A stretch of 64,000 bases of DNA from Persicitalea sp963803495 (GTDB taxonomy: Bacteria > Bacteroidota > Bacteroidia > Cytophagales > Spirosomataceae). The notes beneath the pieces are model-generated. The model was not told the origin of the DNA. It saw nothing but the letters and a program-made list of their open reading frames with translations, and made no database searches. Shown here piece after piece: positions 61,993 to 64,000 of this stretch; the first letter of the stretch is position 1, and each line of letters begins with the position of its first letter. Made by a program: the position numbers and the translations under genes. Where the stretch lies: assembly GCA_963803495.1 (NCBI GenBank), contig CAWDMP010000002.1:4402001-4466000 (forward strand), read 5' to 3'.

Positions 61993-62935
61993 ATGAACTC
62001 TCCCCTACCTGCTCGCCGACGACATGGGCTACGGCGACCTCGGCAGCTACGGTGGCCAATCCATCGAGACGCCTCATCTGGACTCGCTGGCCGCTTCGGG
62101 CATCCGGTTGACGAACTTTTTTCCGGTTCGGTGGTGTGTACTCCCTCGCGAGCCTGCATCATGATGGGCAGGTTCCCGATTCGCTACGACATCCGCCAGC
62201 ACTTTCGCGACAGCGTCGAGAACCTGCCCGCCGCCGCCCGCACCTTTCGAAGTATGCGGCGCTGGGCGTGGAGGGCGACCAGCTCTATTTCCGCTCGATG
62301 GTCTCGCACTTGGACGCACAAATCGGTCGATTGATTCAGCGTCTGAAAGATAATGGACAGTTGGAGAACACGATTATCGTTTTCACTTCCGACAACGGCC
62401 CCGCTTTCCAGGGCAGTCCCGGCCCGTTCAAGGGCGGCAAGACCGACCTGCACGAGGGCGGCATCCGCGGGTGCCGATGTTCGCGGTCTGGGCTGGACAC
62501 ATCGTGGCGGGACAGCACACCTTCCAGCCCGCCCACATGGCCGACCTGCTGCCCACGCTCGGCAAACTGGCGGGAGGTACTTTGCCTGATAACCTGGACG
62601 GCATCGACATCAAGCCCCTGCTGACGGGCAATCGGAAAACGGCTGACCGGAGGGTACTTCTATGGCAAATGGATTTGTACAAAGGTTTCCAGAATCAAGG
62701 CCCCAAGCCCACACCCTACGCGACTTCGGTCGCAACGGATGGCAAGTGGAAACTCCTGACCGACAGCTTGAAACCCACCGAGCTGTTCAACCTCGCGCAA
62801 GATCACCGCGAACTGTACAACCTGCTGGGCGAACACCCGGAAATCGAAAAGAGGCTGCTGGAAGCCCTCCGAAAGTACCACGAGGCTCTCCAGGAAGGCT
62901 GGCAGCAAATCCTGGGACCGATCGAGCAATATTGA
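61993..62935 (+). pseudogene. Sulfatase remnant with N-terminal loss, internal deletion and frameshifts
   Basis: Three frames contain successive pieces of an S1 sulfatase. First comes LLADDMGYGDLGSYGGQSIETPHLDSLAASGIRLTNFF (62009-62125), missing the signal peptide and the preceding PNIIL strand. Then VVCTPSRACIMMGRFPIRYDIRQHFR (formylglycine motif CTPSR), after a likely missing T at 62125. Next, after AAARTF, a jump of roughly 150 residues to SKYAALGVEGDQLYFRSMVSHLDAQIG (62247 on), with GKWHLG-type motifs gone. Finally, after a frame change near 62470 (GGIRG/VP), MFAVWAGHIVAGQHTFQPAHMADLLPTLGKLAGG to the C-terminus. Non-functional. The clean C-terminal two-fifths suggest recent damage. Confidence 0.85.
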
Positions 62936-63004
62936 CAGCGTTTTTCATTACCCAGGTCGGGTTTTATTTTTTGTGGAAAATAATTTGAACCACCTAGTAC
63001 TTTT

Positions 63005-64000
63005 ATGATTTATAAATCCATTCCCAACCTTTTCGGTATTTCGCTGTTTGCGGTTTTGATTTTGGTCTCCTGCAACAAAAAGGAGTCCGCCACGAAATCT
63101 CGACGGTCGGCCCCGCCCAACATCATCTACATCTACACCGACCAGCAGACCGCAACGATGATGGGCGCCGCCGGGAACAAGTACCTTAAAACGCCCGAGA
63201 TGGACTACATCGCTGAAAATGGTATCCGCTTTACGCGGGCCTACGCCCCGAATCCAGTCTGTGCGACTTCCCGCCTGAGCCTGATGACCGAGCGAATGCC
63301 CAGCTACTTTACCAACGAAAAGGGCCAGCCTTTGCGGGAGAACGGAGAAGCGATGCGAATTCCCGAGCCTTCCGAAGAAGTGATGAACACCACCATCGCC
63401 GCATACCTTAAAAGGCGGGCTATGATTTGTTTTATGGTGGGAAAGAACACCTTTCCAAGTACCTGACTCCCGCCAAGCTGGGCTTCACGATGATCACCAA
63501 AAACGAGCGCGACGACCTGGCGGCTCGGGTCGCCGAGGTCATCAACGCCGACCACGACAAGCCCTACTTCATGATAGTGTCGCTGATCAACCCGCACGAC
63601 ATCTGTTACATGGCGATTCGGGATTCCGACCCCGACAACAACAACCTGAAAGACGGCCTGACCGAACTCGCCACATTGGACGAGGCCCTGAAAAAGCCGG
63701 AGGGCGTGTCGGATGAGGAGTTTTTTGCAAAGTACCTTCCGCCGCTACCTCCCAATTTTGAGCCGCAAGCAGACGAGCCAAAGGCGATAGAAGCACTGCT
63801 CGAACTGCGCGATTTCCGCATCAAAGCCCGGCGGGGCTAATCCGAAGAGCAGTGGCGGATGCACCACTACGCCTATGCTCGCCCGACCGAAATGGTGGAT
63901 GAGCAGATTCAGGTAATCCTCGACGCCTTGAAAGCAAGCGGCAAGGAAGAGGAAACCCTGATTATTTTTTCCAGCGACCACGGCGTCATGGACGCCGCCC
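63005..64000 (+). pseudogene. Sulfatase lipoprotein, frameshifted and interrupted by a stop; runs off the window
   Basis: An S1 sulfatase with lipobox LFAVLILVSCNKK and the N-terminal metal motif NIIYIYTDQQT. The maturation site is VCATSRLSLMTER: Thr replaces the usual Pro/Ala in C-x-[PA]-x-R, and Glu replaces Gly in the following TGR. A missing G near 63412 breaks the frame (AYLKRRAM; restoring it gives KRAGYDLFYGGKEHL). After that the frame is good (NADHDKPYFMIVSLINPHDIC) to a TAA at 63838-63840, where the sequence after RRG continues in frame (SEEQWRMHHYAYARPTEMVDEQIQVIL, then IIFSSDHGVMD at the end of the window). The two lesions plus motif changes suggest real decay. The 3' end lies beyond 64000. 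Confidence 0.82.

Overview
The window reads as a chromosomal piece of a GC-rich member of the Bacteroidota, most likely order Cytophagales (Spirosomataceae-like; this placement is inferred from gene content, not from a marker tree). Supporting signs are a SusC/SusD pair with an ECF sigma factor and a FecR-type anti-sigma, a type IX secretion sorting tail, several Bacteroidota-typical DUF proteins, starts without Shine-Dalgarno sequences, and promoters of the TTTG-N20-TAnnTTTG type. No rRNA, tRNA, CRISPR array, prophage or transposase gene was recognised.

Layout. 0.1-6.4 kb: an SSS-family symporter, then a leftward run of fumC, a multidomain PQQ-type sugar dehydrogenase/cytochrome c and an SGNH hydrolase. 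6.5-15.1 kb: rightward envelope block with a BamA/TamA-like barrel, two tandem DUF5723-like paralogues (the second frameshifted, with thrombospondin type 3 repeats) and a giant OmpA-family protein. 15.2-27 kb: mostly leftward housekeeping genes (rluE, xth, nucleoside permease, HPF/RaiA, DUF2911, aroA with a lipoprotein and an S8 peptidase, DUF502, MuiA-like) plus a rightward frameshifted Nudix gene. 27.3-36.5 kb: rightward Ldh-family dehydrogenase, mltG, YbgC thioesterase, YihY, GT2, YciO/Sua5, WbqC and clpC. 36.6-42.5 kb: SPOR protein, sterol desaturase (frameshifted), small membrane protein, fabG, VWA-type membrane protein (frameshifted), DUF2279.

42.5-64 kb is an accessory glycan-degradation island. 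Leftward: two sulfatases, then a sialidase/alpha-alpha-barrel module present twice (the distal barrel copy is a 5'-truncated remnant), then an AraC regulator. Rightward: a truncated sigma-factor fragment, ECF sigma, FecR anti-sigma, SusC, SusD, a VCBS/ASPIC-UnbV lipoprotein and two damaged sulfatases. Together these look like a locus for sensing, importing and trimming a sulfated, possibly sialylated glycan. The gene set is eroding: at least one internal deletion, 5' truncations, frameshifts and a nonsense codon.

Three sequence-level patterns stand out. (1) The degenerate palindrome RGTACY is strongly over-represented in the core region and much sparser in the sulfatase/sialidase block. (2) Many intergenic gaps hold REP-like hairpins or short reiterated words, often as long inverted repeats, and some run into gene ends. 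(3) About ten single-base frame lesions are spread over the window. Those in ordinary genes (Nudix, sterol desaturase, VWA protein) may be sequencing indels, so frameshifted genes are labelled pseudogene provisionally.
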